This document shows, piece after piece, positions 49,780-59,314 of a DNA stretch of 64,000 bases. The notes beneath the pieces were generated by a model. The model did not search any database, was not told where the DNA came from, and saw only the letters and a program-made list of their open reading frames with translations. How positions within the stretch are numbered: position 1 is the first letter of the stretch; each line of letters starts with the position of its first letter. The stretch spans positions 62,001 to 126,000 of the forward strand of contig JBEKIF010000033.1 of NCBI GenBank assembly GCA_050011895.1. The letters are read 5' to 3'. Both the position numbers and the translations under genes were made by a program. The DNA comes from DATBGO01 sp050011895 (GTDB lineage Bacteria > Actinomycetota > Actinomycetes > Streptosporangiales > Streptosporangiaceae).

Positions 49780-50940
49780 GTGCCGGACAGAGATGATTGG
49801 GATGTCGCAGTTGTCGGCGCGGGGCCGGCCGGGCTCGCGGCCGCGAAAACCGCTGTCCGGGCAGGGGCACGAACAGTGGTATTGGAGCGAGCAGCGCACC
49901 CGAGGTATAAGACGTGCGGCGGTGGCCTGATCGGCCTGTCGCTGGCGGCGGTCGGAGAAGGCGTGTCCTTGCCTGACCGCGATCACATCAACGCTGCGAC
50001 CTTTACCCTGCGCGGGAAGCACATGTTCACCCGCAGGCGCGCGGACGCACTGCTGACGATGGTGCTCAGAGATGAGTTCGATGATGCGCTCCGCCGCGCA
50101 GCCGTCGGCGCCGGCGCCGTAATGCGGAAGAGGTCGGTAGTTCGCTCCATCCGCCAGGACGAGAATGCCGCGTTCGCGAGACTCGCAGACGGATCTGAGG
50201 TACGGGCGCGGGTGGTGGTCGGTGCCGACGGCTCGTCCGGAGTCAGCGCGCGTCACGTCGGCGCGGAATTCTCACAGGTTGACCTGGGCCTGGAAGTAGA
50301 GGTTCCCGTTCCCGAGGCGATCCAGCGAGAGTGGCGGGGACGGATATTGATCGACTGGGGACCGATCCCTGGTTCTTACGGCTGGGTCTTTCCGAAGATG
50401 GACCGGCTCACGGTCGGCGTCATAGCCTCGCGCGGCCAGGGAGAGCGGACGACGGAGTATCTTCGCGATTTCATTGACCACCTCGAGCTCGGATCATTTG
50501 AACCCATTCATTTTTCGGGTCATCTCACACGCTGCCGCACGAATAAGTCTCCCCTGCGCAAGGGACGTGTGCTGGTGGCGGGCGATGCCGCTGGCCTGCT
50601 CGAGCCATGGACTCGCGAGGGCATAAGCTTCGCCCTGCGGTCCGGCGCCCTGGCTGGAACGTCAGGCGCGAAGGCAGCCGTGAGCCGCGGGCAAGAAGAT
50701 CGTAATGCAGCTCTCGACGAGTACGTGTCCGTCGTGAATCGCGTGCTTGCACCGGAGATGGATGCGGGGCGGCGTATTCTGGCAGCGTTTTCTCGCCATC
50801 CTAGCGTTGTCCATGCGGCCCTTGCCACGCGTCCCGGGTGGCGCGCGTTTTCCGAGTTCTGCAAGGGCGAGATGACATTCTGCTCGGTCGTCGACCGCCC
50901 GCTGATAGGTCCATCAGTCTCATTCATCGCAAAGGTCTAA
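49780..50940 (+). CDS. Geranylgeranyl reductase-family FAD oxidoreductase
   Basis: The 386-residue protein has an N-terminal Rossmann motif (DVAVVGAGPAGLAAAKTAV), the family signature HPRYKTCGGGLIGLSL, the GD motif VRARVVVGADGSSGVSARHV and VLVAGDAAGLLEPWTREGIS for FAD binding. It probably reduces double bonds in isoprenoid chains. TACGCT (49767-49772) ends 7 nt before GTG 49780, so the frame's long 5' extension to 49456 is ignored. It is a lone gene. Confidence 0.9.
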   Translation: MPDRDDWDVAVVGAGPAGLAAAKTAVRAGARTVVLERAAHPRYKTCGGGLIGLSLAAVGEGVSLPDRDHINAATFTLRGKHMFTRRRADALLTMVLRDEFDDALRRAAVGAGAVMRKRSVVRSIRQDENAAFARLADGSEVRARVVVGADGSSGVSARHVGAEFSQVDLGLEVEVPVPEAIQREWRGRILIDWGPIPGSYGWVFPKMDRLTVGVIASRGQGERTTEYLRDFIDHLELGSFEPIHFSGHLTRCRTNKSPLRKGRVLVAGDAAGLLEPWTREGISFALRSGALAGTSGAKAAVSRGQEDRNAALDEYVSVVNRVLAPEMDAGRRILAAFSRHPSVVHAALATRPGWRAFSEFCKGEMTFCSVVDRPLIGPSVSFIAKV

Positions 50941-51124
50941 CGAGGCTGAAACCCCTCACCTACGCGACCGTATTCATAAGGCCCGCATGTGCAGCGCCAT
51001 AAGGCGATGGCGCAAACGCCACCACGGCAGAAGACAAGCGCCACCCCGGCCGGCGCGGACGGGCCGCGACCGCCCGCGGCTGCGCGCCCGCCGAGTTTCC
51101 GGTCACGAATGTCCAGTCAGCGAT

Positions 51125-52252
51125 CTAGTTGATCGTGGAGTGGATCACGACCGGCCGGACGTCGTGTCCGTTGACGCTGTCGAAGATGCCGGGGGCGTTC
51201 TGGAACTCGCCGCTCGGATTGTGGTGCAGCGTGGAGTACTCGATCTTCAAGGTTCCGCCGTCCGCGTCCACGACGAAGAAGATGGCTCCGCCGCCCTCGC
51301 GCGCACTGCTGTAACAGATGACGGTGCCGTCGATGATCAGGTTGTAGTGATCGCCGTCGGTGTAGATGGCGCCGCCGCTGCCGCCCCCTGGCGTGCCGGG
51401 ACTGGCGGGATTGGCGCCCCAGCCGATCGCCTCGTTGCCGGTCATCAGGCTGTTGATTACGTCGAAGTTCGCGTAGAGACCGCTCAGCGCGCCGCCATTG
51501 GAGCAGCGGTTGCCGCGGAAGGTGTCACCGGTGATGTAGACGGGGCTACCCATATACATGCCGTACGCGCGGATCGCCGCGCCGCCGAGGTCGGGCCCGT
51601 ACCTGTAGCACCGGTTGTCGATGAACCCGGAGTTGACCACCTTGAGCTGGCCGCCCTGATCGAAGATGGCGCCTCCGCCGTAGCTCGATGCGCTGGTCTG
51701 CCGCACCGCCGAGTAGGCGTTCTCGAAGGTCATGTTCTGCACGATGAGCTGCGGCCACTTCTGCTCCCAGCAGTCATCAGTGATGTACTTCTGCTTCGGG
51801 TCGCAGGTGTTCATATACAAGATCCGCAGCCTGCCGCCGCCGCTCAGCGTGACCTTGCCACCGCCATCCAGCACAATCCGGTGGCTGGTGTTCACGACCT
51901 TTGCCGTCGCGGTCATCGTGATCGTGACCGGCTTCGGGCCGCAGTTGAAGGTGATGATGCCGCCCTTGGCTACGGCGCTGACCACGGCGGCGGACGTGCA
52001 GCTGGCGGGCGTGCCGCGGCCAACGACACGGTTCGGATGGCTGGTGCTGACAGCGCGGCCGGCCGGGGACACGTAGGCGTGCCCGGCTGGGTTGCCGAAG
52101 TCAGCCAGGCCGCGCGGGTGCGCTGCCGAGGCGCGCGGCAGGTACGGGAGGGTCACGGCGCCAGCCGCCGCGCCCGCCGTGATCACGGCCGTCACGCAGC
52201 CCGCACCGACAAGCCCGCCGACGAGTACGGCCAAGCTGCGCACCTGTCGCAT
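51125..52252 (-). CDS. Secreted right-handed beta-helix protein (pectate lyase-like)
   Basis: The 375-residue protein begins with a signal or anchor helix (LAVLVGGLVGAGCVTAVITA) then a long parallel beta helix with repeats such as YGGGAIFDQGGQLKVVNSGF, GGALSGLYANFDVINSLMTG and GGGSGGAIYTDGDHYNLIID. Several cysteines (NRCYRYG, NTCDPKQ, DDCWEQ) may form disulfides. The likely role is a carbohydrate-binding or -cleaving exoprotein. It converges with the preceding flavoprotein. Confidence 0.8.
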   Translation of the reverse strand: MRQVRSLAVLVGGLVGAGCVTAVITAGAAAGAVTLPYLPRASAAHPRGLADFGNPAGHAYVSPAGRAVSTSHPNRVVGRGTPASCTSAAVVSAVAKGGIITFNCGPKPVTITMTATAKVVNTSHRIVLDGGGKVTLSGGGRLRILYMNTCDPKQKYITDDCWEQKWPQLIVQNMTFENAYSAVRQTSASSYGGGAIFDQGGQLKVVNSGFIDNRCYRYGPDLGGAAIRAYGMYMGSPVYITGDTFRGNRCSNGGALSGLYANFDVINSLMTGNEAIGWGANPASPGTPGGGSGGAIYTDGDHYNLIIDGTVICYSSAREGGGAIFFVVDADGGTLKIEYSTLHHNPSGEFQNAPGIFDSVNGHDVRPVVIHSTIN

Positions 52253-52533
52253 GACGGGTCATGCTAGCCGGGCCCACAAGATCTGACCCTGGGATCGCAT
52301 AGCTCGCACGGGAACGGGCTCGCCCCGTGATCCGGCCGGTATGGCCTGACTCGGCTCTTGGCTGCCGGCCCGGACCGCCGCCGCCAGCACCCGAGGCCAC
52401 GACACGCACCGCGGCCGTAGGCGCCCCCCGGACAGCGGCTCCGAAGGCTTGGATAACACTTATCGGAGCCGCACCGTGGCGGCGCCTCAGAACCAGCATG
52501 TCCGGTGCAGCAGCAGCGAGAGAGCGAGAGGCC

Positions 52534-53307
52534 GTGACGAAGACCGTCCTGGATCACGTGGCGATTGGCACGAGCGCGCTGACCGATGGCTGGGACCTGT
52601 TCGGCGGGCTGCTCGGCGGTTCCTGGGTCTACGGGGGTGATTCGCCCGGCTTCTGGTGGGGTCAGCTGCAGTTCCACGCCGGCCCGAAGATCGAGCTGCT
52701 CACGCCGGCTGGGGGCCCCGACGCTGCCTTTCTCGAGCGCTTCCTGGCGACCCGCGGCGCTGGCCCGCACCATTTCACCTTCATCGTCCCTGACATCGCC
52801 GCGGCGCTGCCGCGGGTACGGGCGGTCGGCATCGAACCGGTCCAGATCAGCCTGGTGAACCCGGCCTGGAAGGAAGCGTTCCTGCACCCCAAGGACGCCT
52901 ACGGCATCGTGATCCAGGTTGCCGAGCATTCTGGCCCGCCGCCGGAACTGGCGGCGCCCGCTCAGCTTCCGCCGCCCGGGCCGCCGTCGGCCTTCGCCCT
53001 GGTCGAGCACTACGTGGCTGACATCGACGGCGCGGTCCGCCTGTTCGAGGAGGCACTCGAAGGCCAGGTCGTCAGCCGGCAGGACACCGCACAGACCTCA
53101 GCCGCCGAGCTGACCTGGGACAACGGCGCACGCCTGCGACTGGTCGGCGCAACCCCGGCCGCCGGCGGTGCCGGGCCGCGCCGCCGCGGGCCCGGGCACC
53201 TGCGCTTCATCCGCGACGGAGCGCAGTTCAGCCCGGGTGACCGCAGCCGGGCAGCGGACCTGGCACAGCGCCTCGGGATATCACTGCAGCTCGGCTCGCA
53301 GAACTGA
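52534..53307 (+). CDS. VOC-family protein, two-domain (HPPD/epimerase-like)
   Basis: The roughly 257-residue protein has two VOC modules: KTVLDHVAIGTSALTDGWDL, FHAGPKIELLTPAGGPDAAF and HHFTFIVPDIAAALPRVRAV in the first, and ALVEHYVADIDGAVRLFEEA in the second. The pattern resembles methylmalonyl-CoA epimerase or hydroxyphenylpyruvate dioxygenase-like proteins. Starts at GTG 52534 and ATG 52498 are both possible; I prefer 52534 as nearer the conserved KTVLDHVAIG. Function not assigned. Confidence 0.78.
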   Translation: MTKTVLDHVAIGTSALTDGWDLFGGLLGGSWVYGGDSPGFWWGQLQFHAGPKIELLTPAGGPDAAFLERFLATRGAGPHHFTFIVPDIAAALPRVRAVGIEPVQISLVNPAWKEAFLHPKDAYGIVIQVAEHSGPPPELAAPAQLPPPGPPSAFALVEHYVADIDGAVRLFEEALEGQVVSRQDTAQTSAAELTWDNGARLRLVGATPAAGGAGPRRRGPGHLRFIRDGAQFSPGDRSRAADLAQRLGISLQLGSQN

Positions 53308-53410
53308 ATCCATCTCGGTTAGCTTCGGCAGTCAGCTCGACGCCGAGTCCGCCAGTCAACGTCGCCGCCGAGAACAACCTCGGGTTCATCAAAGCACGCC
53401 CAGCTGCGGC

Positions 53411-53734
53411 TCACCCGGCTGCGCGGGCCGCGCCGCGGGCGTCCCCGCCCAGCCCGGTGACGAGCCGTATAGCCATCGACCCGAGCATGCGCTGCATACC
53501 GGGACCCACATGGTCGGCAGCGATCGCTTGTACCTGGTTGTCCCGGAGGAACCGTGCTACCCGGGCGTGCTGGGCGCCCTCGGTTCCCTGGTCGTGCAGC
53601 GTTCCCCAGGCGACTGTGAACTCCTGCCAGTCGCGGATCTCGCCGTCAGCCACGTCGGCGACCGCGACGCGGTCAGCACGTCCCCACCGCGGGTCGACCT
53701 GGCCATCGGCGGTGATCGGCACGCACACCCTCAT
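53411..53734 (-). CDS. NifX/NifB-like (dinitrogenase cofactor-binding fold) protein
   Basis: The 107-residue protein has the Nitro_FeMo-Co pattern: MRVCVPITADGQVDPRWGRA, VADVADGEIRDWQEF and AIAADHVGPGMQRMLGSMAI. In non-diazotrophs such proteins bind metal clusters or are orphan. GAGGAGG sits 7 nt before the ATG. No nif gene is nearby, so a different metal-related role is likely. Confidence 0.85.
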   Translation of the reverse strand: MRVCVPITADGQVDPRWGRADRVAVADVADGEIRDWQEFTVAWGTLHDQGTEGAQHARVARFLRDNQVQAIAADHVGPGMQRMLGSMAIRLVTGLGGDARGAARAAG

Positions 53735-53900
53735 GTCGAAGCCTCCTCGTCCGAACCGGGGTCATGAGTGCACGCCTCCTGCGCGGCGGCCCCGATGCCG
53801 ACCAAACCAGGTGCAACAGCCTGCCTGCATGATCTCACCGCGGTGCACGACGCCGCCATGGTCCTCTTGTGATCCTGGGCAGGTTCAGCGAAATCGGTCG

Positions 53901-54137
53901 TCAGCGTATCCAGGGTGCCTGCAACTCGACGATCCGGCGGGTCGCGTAGTTCATCTCCCGAACCGTCAGGCGGAGCCGGTACCAGAGACACCGAAGCCGT
54001 TCGCGGCCGGTCCAGGAGACCGACTTTTCCAGCTGCCGGTTCTGGATGTGTTCAGCCGGGGCGGGGCTGGCGGTCATCATGGCTTGCTCGCCCGTCCGGG
54101 TTCTTGACCGCCGCGGCGTCCTCGCTATTGCTCTCAT
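53901..54137 (-). CDS. Small basic protein (78 aa) beside the LAL gene
   Basis: AAGGAG lies 6 nt before ATG 54137. The product is Arg-rich at the N-terminus and has a conserved-looking C-terminus: SWTGRERLRCLWYRLRLTVR and EMNYATRRIVELQAPWIR. As I recall, small proteins with this ending occur in other Streptosporangiales genomes. It lies in the same frame as the broken upstream LAL frame and would be missed if that frame were read through. Function unknown. Confidence 0.7.
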   Translation of the reverse strand: MRAIARTPRRSRTRTGEQAMMTASPAPAEHIQNRQLEKSVSWTGRERLRCLWYRLRLTVREMNYATRRIVELQAPWIR

Positions 54138-54282
54138 CGCTTCTCCTTCATGTCCCGGAACAGCCGACTCGTGCGGCCTTTCCTGATGGCCCGTCACCGA
54201 AGACGGTAGGTTCGGGGCGGTTACGAGGAATCGGGTGTTTCCACATGAAGGTGATCGGCCACCACATGAATGGGCGACCGGC

Positions 54283-54412
54283 CGCCTCCAGGTTCCCGGC
54301 CGACAGTTCCTAACCCCAGGACGCCGTGCAGCAGCATGAGCACGTAGACGTCCCGGGCCATGGTGTCCGCCGACTGACCTTCCCCGGCTCCGGCCCGGAG
54401 AGTTTCTCAGCA
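54283..54412 (-). pseudogene. Relic of a LAL-type regulator TPR region
   Basis: The sequence around 54286-54410 aligns base by base with about 55149-55260 of the adjacent LAL gene (shared CAGGTTCCCGGCCGACAGTT, CCCCAGGACGCC and TTCCCCGGCTCC), with stops and substitutions in all frames. It appears to be a decayed partial copy of such a gene. Confidence 0.6.
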
Positions 54413-54463
54413 GTGCCCTTGGCACCCCGTATTGCTGGTGGAAGGTCTTGGCCAGGACTGCCC

Positions 54464-56489
54464 TCAGGGCGGGGGCGGGCCGGGTGCTCTGCGGGCAATG
54501 GCCGCGCCGAGCTCGGCCCGCGAGGAAACCCCCAGCTTGCGGTAGACCCGGGCAAGGTTGGCCTCCACCGTGCGGGGGCTGAGGAACAGGGCCTGCGCGA
54601 CCTGCCGGTTGGTGCGGCCGGCCGCGGCCAGGACGGCGACGCGTTCCTCGGTGGCGGTCAGCGCGAGCGGGGCGGGCGGGCGGAGCCCGATGCGGGAGAG
54701 CTCCGAGCGGGCCCGCTGCGCCCACAGGGGGGGCCGGGAGAGACTCGAAAATTCCCAGGGCCCGGTCCAGGTGCTGTCTGGCGGCCCGCTTGCGCTTGGC
54801 CCTGCGCTGCACCTGCCCCATGACGAGCAGGGTCCGGCCAAGCTCGAAGGGCATCGCCAGGTGCTGGTGGAAGTTAATGGCCTCCTCCAGCGCCCGGACG
54901 GCGCCGTCCGTGTCGCCGCTGGCCGCCAGCAGCAGCGCCCGGCAGCGGGCCGCGGTAGCCAGCGTCCATGCGCGTGCGCTGGTGTGACCCCATCCCGCAA
55001 GCCGTTCCAGGAGCCTTTCTGCCCGGCCGAGGTCGCCCAGGCCGATCACGGCCTCGACATGGTTGGCGTGGAAACGCCACGCCGCCGGCTCGGCCAGGCC
55101 GATGCGGTCGGCAAGATCGGCGGCCCTGGACAGGCTGGCCTCGGCCGCCTGCAGGTTCCCGGCCGACAGTTCCGCGAACCCCAGGACGCCATCCAGGAGA
55201 ATGATGGCCCAGGCGTCCCCGGCCGCGGCGGCCACCGATAAGCCTTCCCCGGCTCCCGCCCGGGCAGCGTCGACGCGTCCCAGCTGGGCGTCCATGAGCG
55301 CTCGCGCGTAGAAGGTCATGCTCCGCCACACCCGATGCTCGACCCGCTCCCCGGCCTCCCAGCACTCCGCCGCGTAGTGCTCGGCCGTCTGCCAGTTGCC
55401 GGCCCAGCATTCCAGGTCAGCCAGGTACGCCAGCACGAGCGGCAGCGAGCTGTCATCGCCTTCCTCCCGGGCGGCCTGCAATGCTTGCTCAAGCAGAGCA
55501 AGCAGCGGGTGGGTGAACCGGACCCGGGTACCCTCGATCTCCACCACACCTTCCAGGGCAGCCGTCTGGAGGGCGGCCAAGGCCGGCGGGCCATCTGCCC
55601 GCGCGAGCGTCGTCGTCGTCGGCGACCGGAGGCACGAGGCCGCCAGCAGGACATCGCGGACGCCGTCCGGCAGCACCGCCAGCCGGGCGCTCAGCACCCC
55701 GCGCAGGTCGGCGGGCACGGGAAGGGGTTCCCCCGGCGAGGGTTCACTCCCGACTCGGTTCAGTGCCCTGGCCAGCTCAAGGCCATAGAACGGGTTCCCG
55801 CCAGAGGCGTCGAAAATCCGGCGAACTGTCAGCCGGGAAAGCCGGGAGCCGACCCTGGCCCGAAGGGCCGCCTCGAAGGCGGCCACGGTCAAGGGACCCA
55901 CTTGCAGGCGCGTGAGGCGTCCGGCCGGCAGACCTGCTCCGGCCGCGGACGCGGCGTGCCCGTCAGCCTGGATCCGGACCGACGCAAGCAGCCCGACCGG
56001 CTCGCTTCCGAGCCGCCGCAGCGCGAACTCCAGCGCCGCCGCGCTCGGAAGGTCGAGCCACTGCAGGTCATCGATCGCGATGAGCACCGGCCCTGACGCG
56101 GACAGGTGGCGGATCACGCCGAGGAAGGCGAGGCAAACGGCTCTTTGTGCCGGCGGGCTGCCCACTGGATCCGCTATCAGCAGCGCCACCTCCAGAGCCC
56201 GCCGCTGGGGCGGTGGCAACTGGGGAAGCACCTGGCCGATGACCCCGTCCATCAGATCGCCGAGCGCCGCGAACGACAGCGTTGCCTCGGATTCAGCCGG
56301 CCGGCTCGACAAGATGATGCAGGAGCGCTCAGCGGCACCCGTCACACCCGCGAGCCATACCGTGGTCTTGCCGATCCCGGCTTCACCCTCCAGCAGCAGG
56401 CCAGCTGGCCAAGACGGCAGCGCGTCAAGGAATGCCGCCACCGTGGCCAGCTCGCGCTCGCGCCCGACCACGCCGCCGGTATCGGACAC
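54464..56489 (-). pseudogene. LAL-family LuxR regulator with frameshift in a 7-G run
   Basis: Frame one from ATG 56489 encodes an AAA domain (GRERELATVAAFLDALPSWP; LLLEGEAGIGKTTVWLAGVT; VLIAIDDLQWLDLPSAAALE) and the TPR region up to GIFESLPAPP. At the 7-G run 54727-54733 (C run on the coding strand) the reading shifts, and a second frame continues with LWAQRARSELSRIGL and a complete LuxR HTH (LTATEERVAVLAAAGRTNRQ, VAQALFLSPRTVEANLARVY) ending at 54464. Removing one C restores a single protein of about 674 residues. Sequencing error, phase variation or true decay are all possible. Confidence 0.8.
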
Positions 56490-56499
56490 ACGTGCCTCC

Positions 56500-56733
56500 T
56501 CAGCCGAGTTGCTGGAAATGATACGAAGCAGCCAGTTCCGTCGGCGAAAGGCCGACCACCCGCTTCGCCGCCTCCCCGGCCAGCCGGGACTCGCCAGCCC
56601 CGCCCGGCCCGGTCACCGTCACCAGCCGGTACCGGCGAGACCGGGCCTCCGGGCCTGCACGGCTCCGGGATGCCGATGATGTAGGAGAAGCCGCGATCTC
56701 TCCAGACGATGATTTGCGGGCTAGGTTCACCAC
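56500..56733 (-). pseudogene. Relic of an AfsR/LuxR-type NTPase
   Basis: The reverse-strand segment reads RYRLVTVTGPGGAGESRLAG followed by EAAKRVVGLS, which matches the regulatory-ATPase pattern LVTVTGPGGVGKTRLA with the P-loop Lys changed to Glu. Only about 40 residues survive, with no start or downstream domains, so it is a fragment. It lies directly before the LAL gene start. Confidence 0.55.
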
Positions 56734-56991
56734 TCGGCGGTACGGAGCCTAGTCGGGGTACGCAGTCGCGCGCGGAACGCGGAAGAAGCGGTAAATCCGT
56801 CGGCCTTTGTTTTTGAGGCCAGTATCGGCGAGGTGGCCGGGCCATAAGTGGCGAATACGCGCCATGGCACCGCAGATCGCCACCAATGCTCGTGTCGACC
56901 GTGCCGGGCTGCTGGAGTTGTAGCAAGATAGGGCTGCCTGGCGCGGCAGCCAGAGCGCGACGGCAGAAAACGCAAACCCCCGGAGGACGCG

Positions 56992-58146
56992 ATGGTGTCA
57001 GTAAAGAGAATGAGATTCCTTAAGAATGCTAGCATAGTCTTCAGCCTGCTTCTATTAGCTGCATTTGCTATAGCACTCAGTCCCTGGTCAGCGCAGCATG
57101 CTAGTGCTCAGATAATCACGGCGACCTGTGCCGATAACGGCACCGACTCGGCCACCCTGAACGCCGCGATAACCGGCAGCCACGCAGGTGACCAGATCAT
57201 CATCTCCGGGCAGTGCCTGCTAACCGCGCCGATCACACTGCTGGGAAACCGCAGTTACATGGGCGGCAGCCGCACCGGCACAGTCCTCCAGCAGGCGAAC
57301 TCCGCTAACCTACCCTATCTGCTGGCTTCGGATTCATACGTCAGCAACAGCAGCACGACTGGCCTACCGTTCACGATTCACCAGCTCACTGTCGACTGCA
57401 ACAGCAGTCATAACACCGCGGCGACTAACGGCCTGGTCATTCACTCGTGGCAGACGCAGGCGGACGATCTGCTCGTGGAGAACTGCCGAGGGTCGGGGAT
57501 CGTCGTAACCAACACCACGCCGAACGGCACGACCCTGACGAACACTCAAGTCAATGGCGTGATCTCCAACGACTTCATTGAGAATTCCGGTAAGTACGGT
57601 GTGTATGTTCAGGACAGCGGCAACACGGTAACCGACTGGCATCTCGCGGATAACTACATCGCCAGCTCCGGGCAGGACGCTATCCACCTGGAGAACGCGG
57701 CCGGCTGGTATATCGACGGCAACCACCTGTACGGCGACAGCGGCACAGCCATCTACGCTAACCGCCTGTTCGGCACCAGCATCACTAACAACTATATCGA
57801 GGATTTCGGCGGTGCCGGCGGCAGCACCACCTGGTATGGCATTGACAGCACGGTCCAGGGCGACGCCGCTTCGACGATCACCGGCAACCGGGTCTTCATG
57901 TTCCCGGCGGAGAAAGCCGGCACAACCTACAGGTACATTGCCATCACGCAGGTCAACTACGGCAGCGGCTATATAACAGTGACCGGCAACGACATACGCG
58001 GAGCCGGTAAGACAGCCGATACCGGCTTTTACTACAACGCCGGCTCCGGCGTAACGCTCAACATCACATCCAGCGGCAACTCTGTCGCCTCCGTCGGCAC
58101 GACCCGTACGACTGGCACCGGCGTGACCCTGTCCGCCGGTGTCTAG
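56992..58146 (+). CDS. Secreted parallel beta-helix protein
   Basis: The 384-residue protein has a signal peptide (MRFLKNASIVFSLLLLAAFA, cleavage probably near SAQHASAQ) and a parallel beta helix (TINQLTVDC-like strands; NTQVNGVISNDFIENSGKYG; DAIHLENAAGWYIDGNHLYG; SITNNYIEDFGGAGGSTTWY). Its codons are less GC-rich than those of its neighbours, suggesting recent transfer. GGAGG lies 6 nt before the ATG. A hairpin GGCTGCC/GGCAGCC (56932-56951) sits 40 bp upstream. The substrate is probably a polysaccharide. Confidence 0.82.
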   Translation: MVSVKRMRFLKNASIVFSLLLLAAFAIALSPWSAQHASAQIITATCADNGTDSATLNAAITGSHAGDQIIISGQCLLTAPITLLGNRSYMGGSRTGTVLQQANSANLPYLLASDSYVSNSSTTGLPFTIHQLTVDCNSSHNTAATNGLVIHSWQTQADDLLVENCRGSGIVVTNTTPNGTTLTNTQVNGVISNDFIENSGKYGVYVQDSGNTVTDWHLADNYIASSGQDAIHLENAAGWYIDGNHLYGDSGTAIYANRLFGTSITNNYIEDFGGAGGSTTWYGIDSTVQGDAASTITGNRVFMFPAEKAGTTYRYIAITQVNYGSGYITVTGNDIRGAGKTADTGFYYNAGSGVTLNITSSGNSVASVGTTRTTGTGVTLSAGV

Positions 58147-58307
58147 CAGCGTCGGGCCCAACCGCGTCCACCCGGGCACTCAAGCCCGAGCAGATCCGCC
58201 GAGCGCGGCCGCAAGTCGCGCCGCCGATTCGCAACCTCCCGCTTGGAACCGGCCCCTGAGGCCGGTGGCCCGTTGCCCGGACACGGCCCATGTGCCAGCA
58301 TGTTCCC

Positions 58308-59111
58308 ATGGCGGCGTCAACGCCGTTCGATCGCTGGTGGCCGGACGAGTGGAAGCGCACCTGGACGGAACTGCTCTCCTTGTCCCCAGCCGCGGGGGCA
58401 CTGATGGGCATGCCCTTTGCGCAAACGCTGCCCGGGGACCCCTTCAGCGCGATCGTCGAGGCCGTCCGGGCCCGGCTGATCGGCAAGAACAGAACGTTCC
58501 GGGTCAAGGGCCGCGACCTGACGATGGTTCTCGATGACATCTCGGTCGGCGGTACGGATCTCGCCCGGTCGATGGGCCAGTACGGCGAGGTCCGCATCGC
58601 CGCGCGCGACATCGAATGGGAAGGCGGCCAACTCGAGCGGATGGAGATCCGGGCCCGAAACGTTCACCTCTGGCCCGGCGCGGCACCGACGCTCGTCGCC
58701 GCACCCGTGCTGTGGGAAGTGAACATCCGGGCATCGTTCGCGTCGAGCTGGCTGGCTACCGTGGAGCCCCGATTCGACCTGGCTATCGACGCTAGCAGCC
58801 CGCACATCGGTCTTGCAGGCAGGGCGCTCTGGGCGCGCGTGGAGGTCGAGGCGACCGGCGAAGGACGGTCGATCCTGCTACGGCCGCGTACCCTGCGCCT
58901 CGGCAGCCGTCGTCTGCCGTTGCGGCTGCCCGCCTATCACGTGTCCCTGGCCTCGCTGCCCAGCGACGTCGTGCTGACGTCAGTAGAGCCCCACTCCGCG
59001 GGCCTCGTCATGCGAGGTTTCGTCAGCGAGTGGCGGCGATCGCTGTCCCAGGCCGATGTCGAGAGATTCGTCGCTGTGCTATATGCGGGCCAGGGCCGCA
59101 TCGACATATGA
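58308..59111 (+). CDS. LmeA/DUF2993-like protein without signal peptide
   Basis: The 267-residue protein has the DUF2993-like pattern of RNRTFRV-type strands: FRVKGRDLTMVLDDISVGGT, GQLERMEIRARNVHLWPGAA and LRLPAYHVSLASLPSDVVLT, ending GFVSEWRRSLSQADVERFVA. It lacks the anchor helix seen in the other member at 23409, so it may be cytoplasmic. ATG 58308 is the likely start. Function is unknown. Confidence 0.7.
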   Translation: MAASTPFDRWWPDEWKRTWTELLSLSPAAGALMGMPFAQTLPGDPFSAIVEAVRARLIGKNRTFRVKGRDLTMVLDDISVGGTDLARSMGQYGEVRIAARDIEWEGGQLERMEIRARNVHLWPGAAPTLVAAPVLWEVNIRASFASSWLATVEPRFDLAIDASSPHIGLAGRALWARVEVEATGEGRSILLRPRTLRLGSRRLPLRLPAYHVSLASLPSDVVLTSVEPHSAGLVMRGFVSEWRRSLSQADVERFVAVLYAGQGRIDI

Positions 59112-59314
59112 CCACTGGCCGCCGAGTTGCGCCGGGGCAACGAGGAGCCCGGCCGCCGCAAAATCCCCGGTGGCTTGCCGCACAGATGGATCAGTTCGGC
59201 CGGCGCCGGTGTCATGTTGATCGCCTCGCACGGAGTCGTCCGGATGGCCGGCGCGAGATTTGCTCCTGCCTGGTCTCGCGAGCTGATTCGATGGGGAGAT
59301 GATTCGATGGGGAC

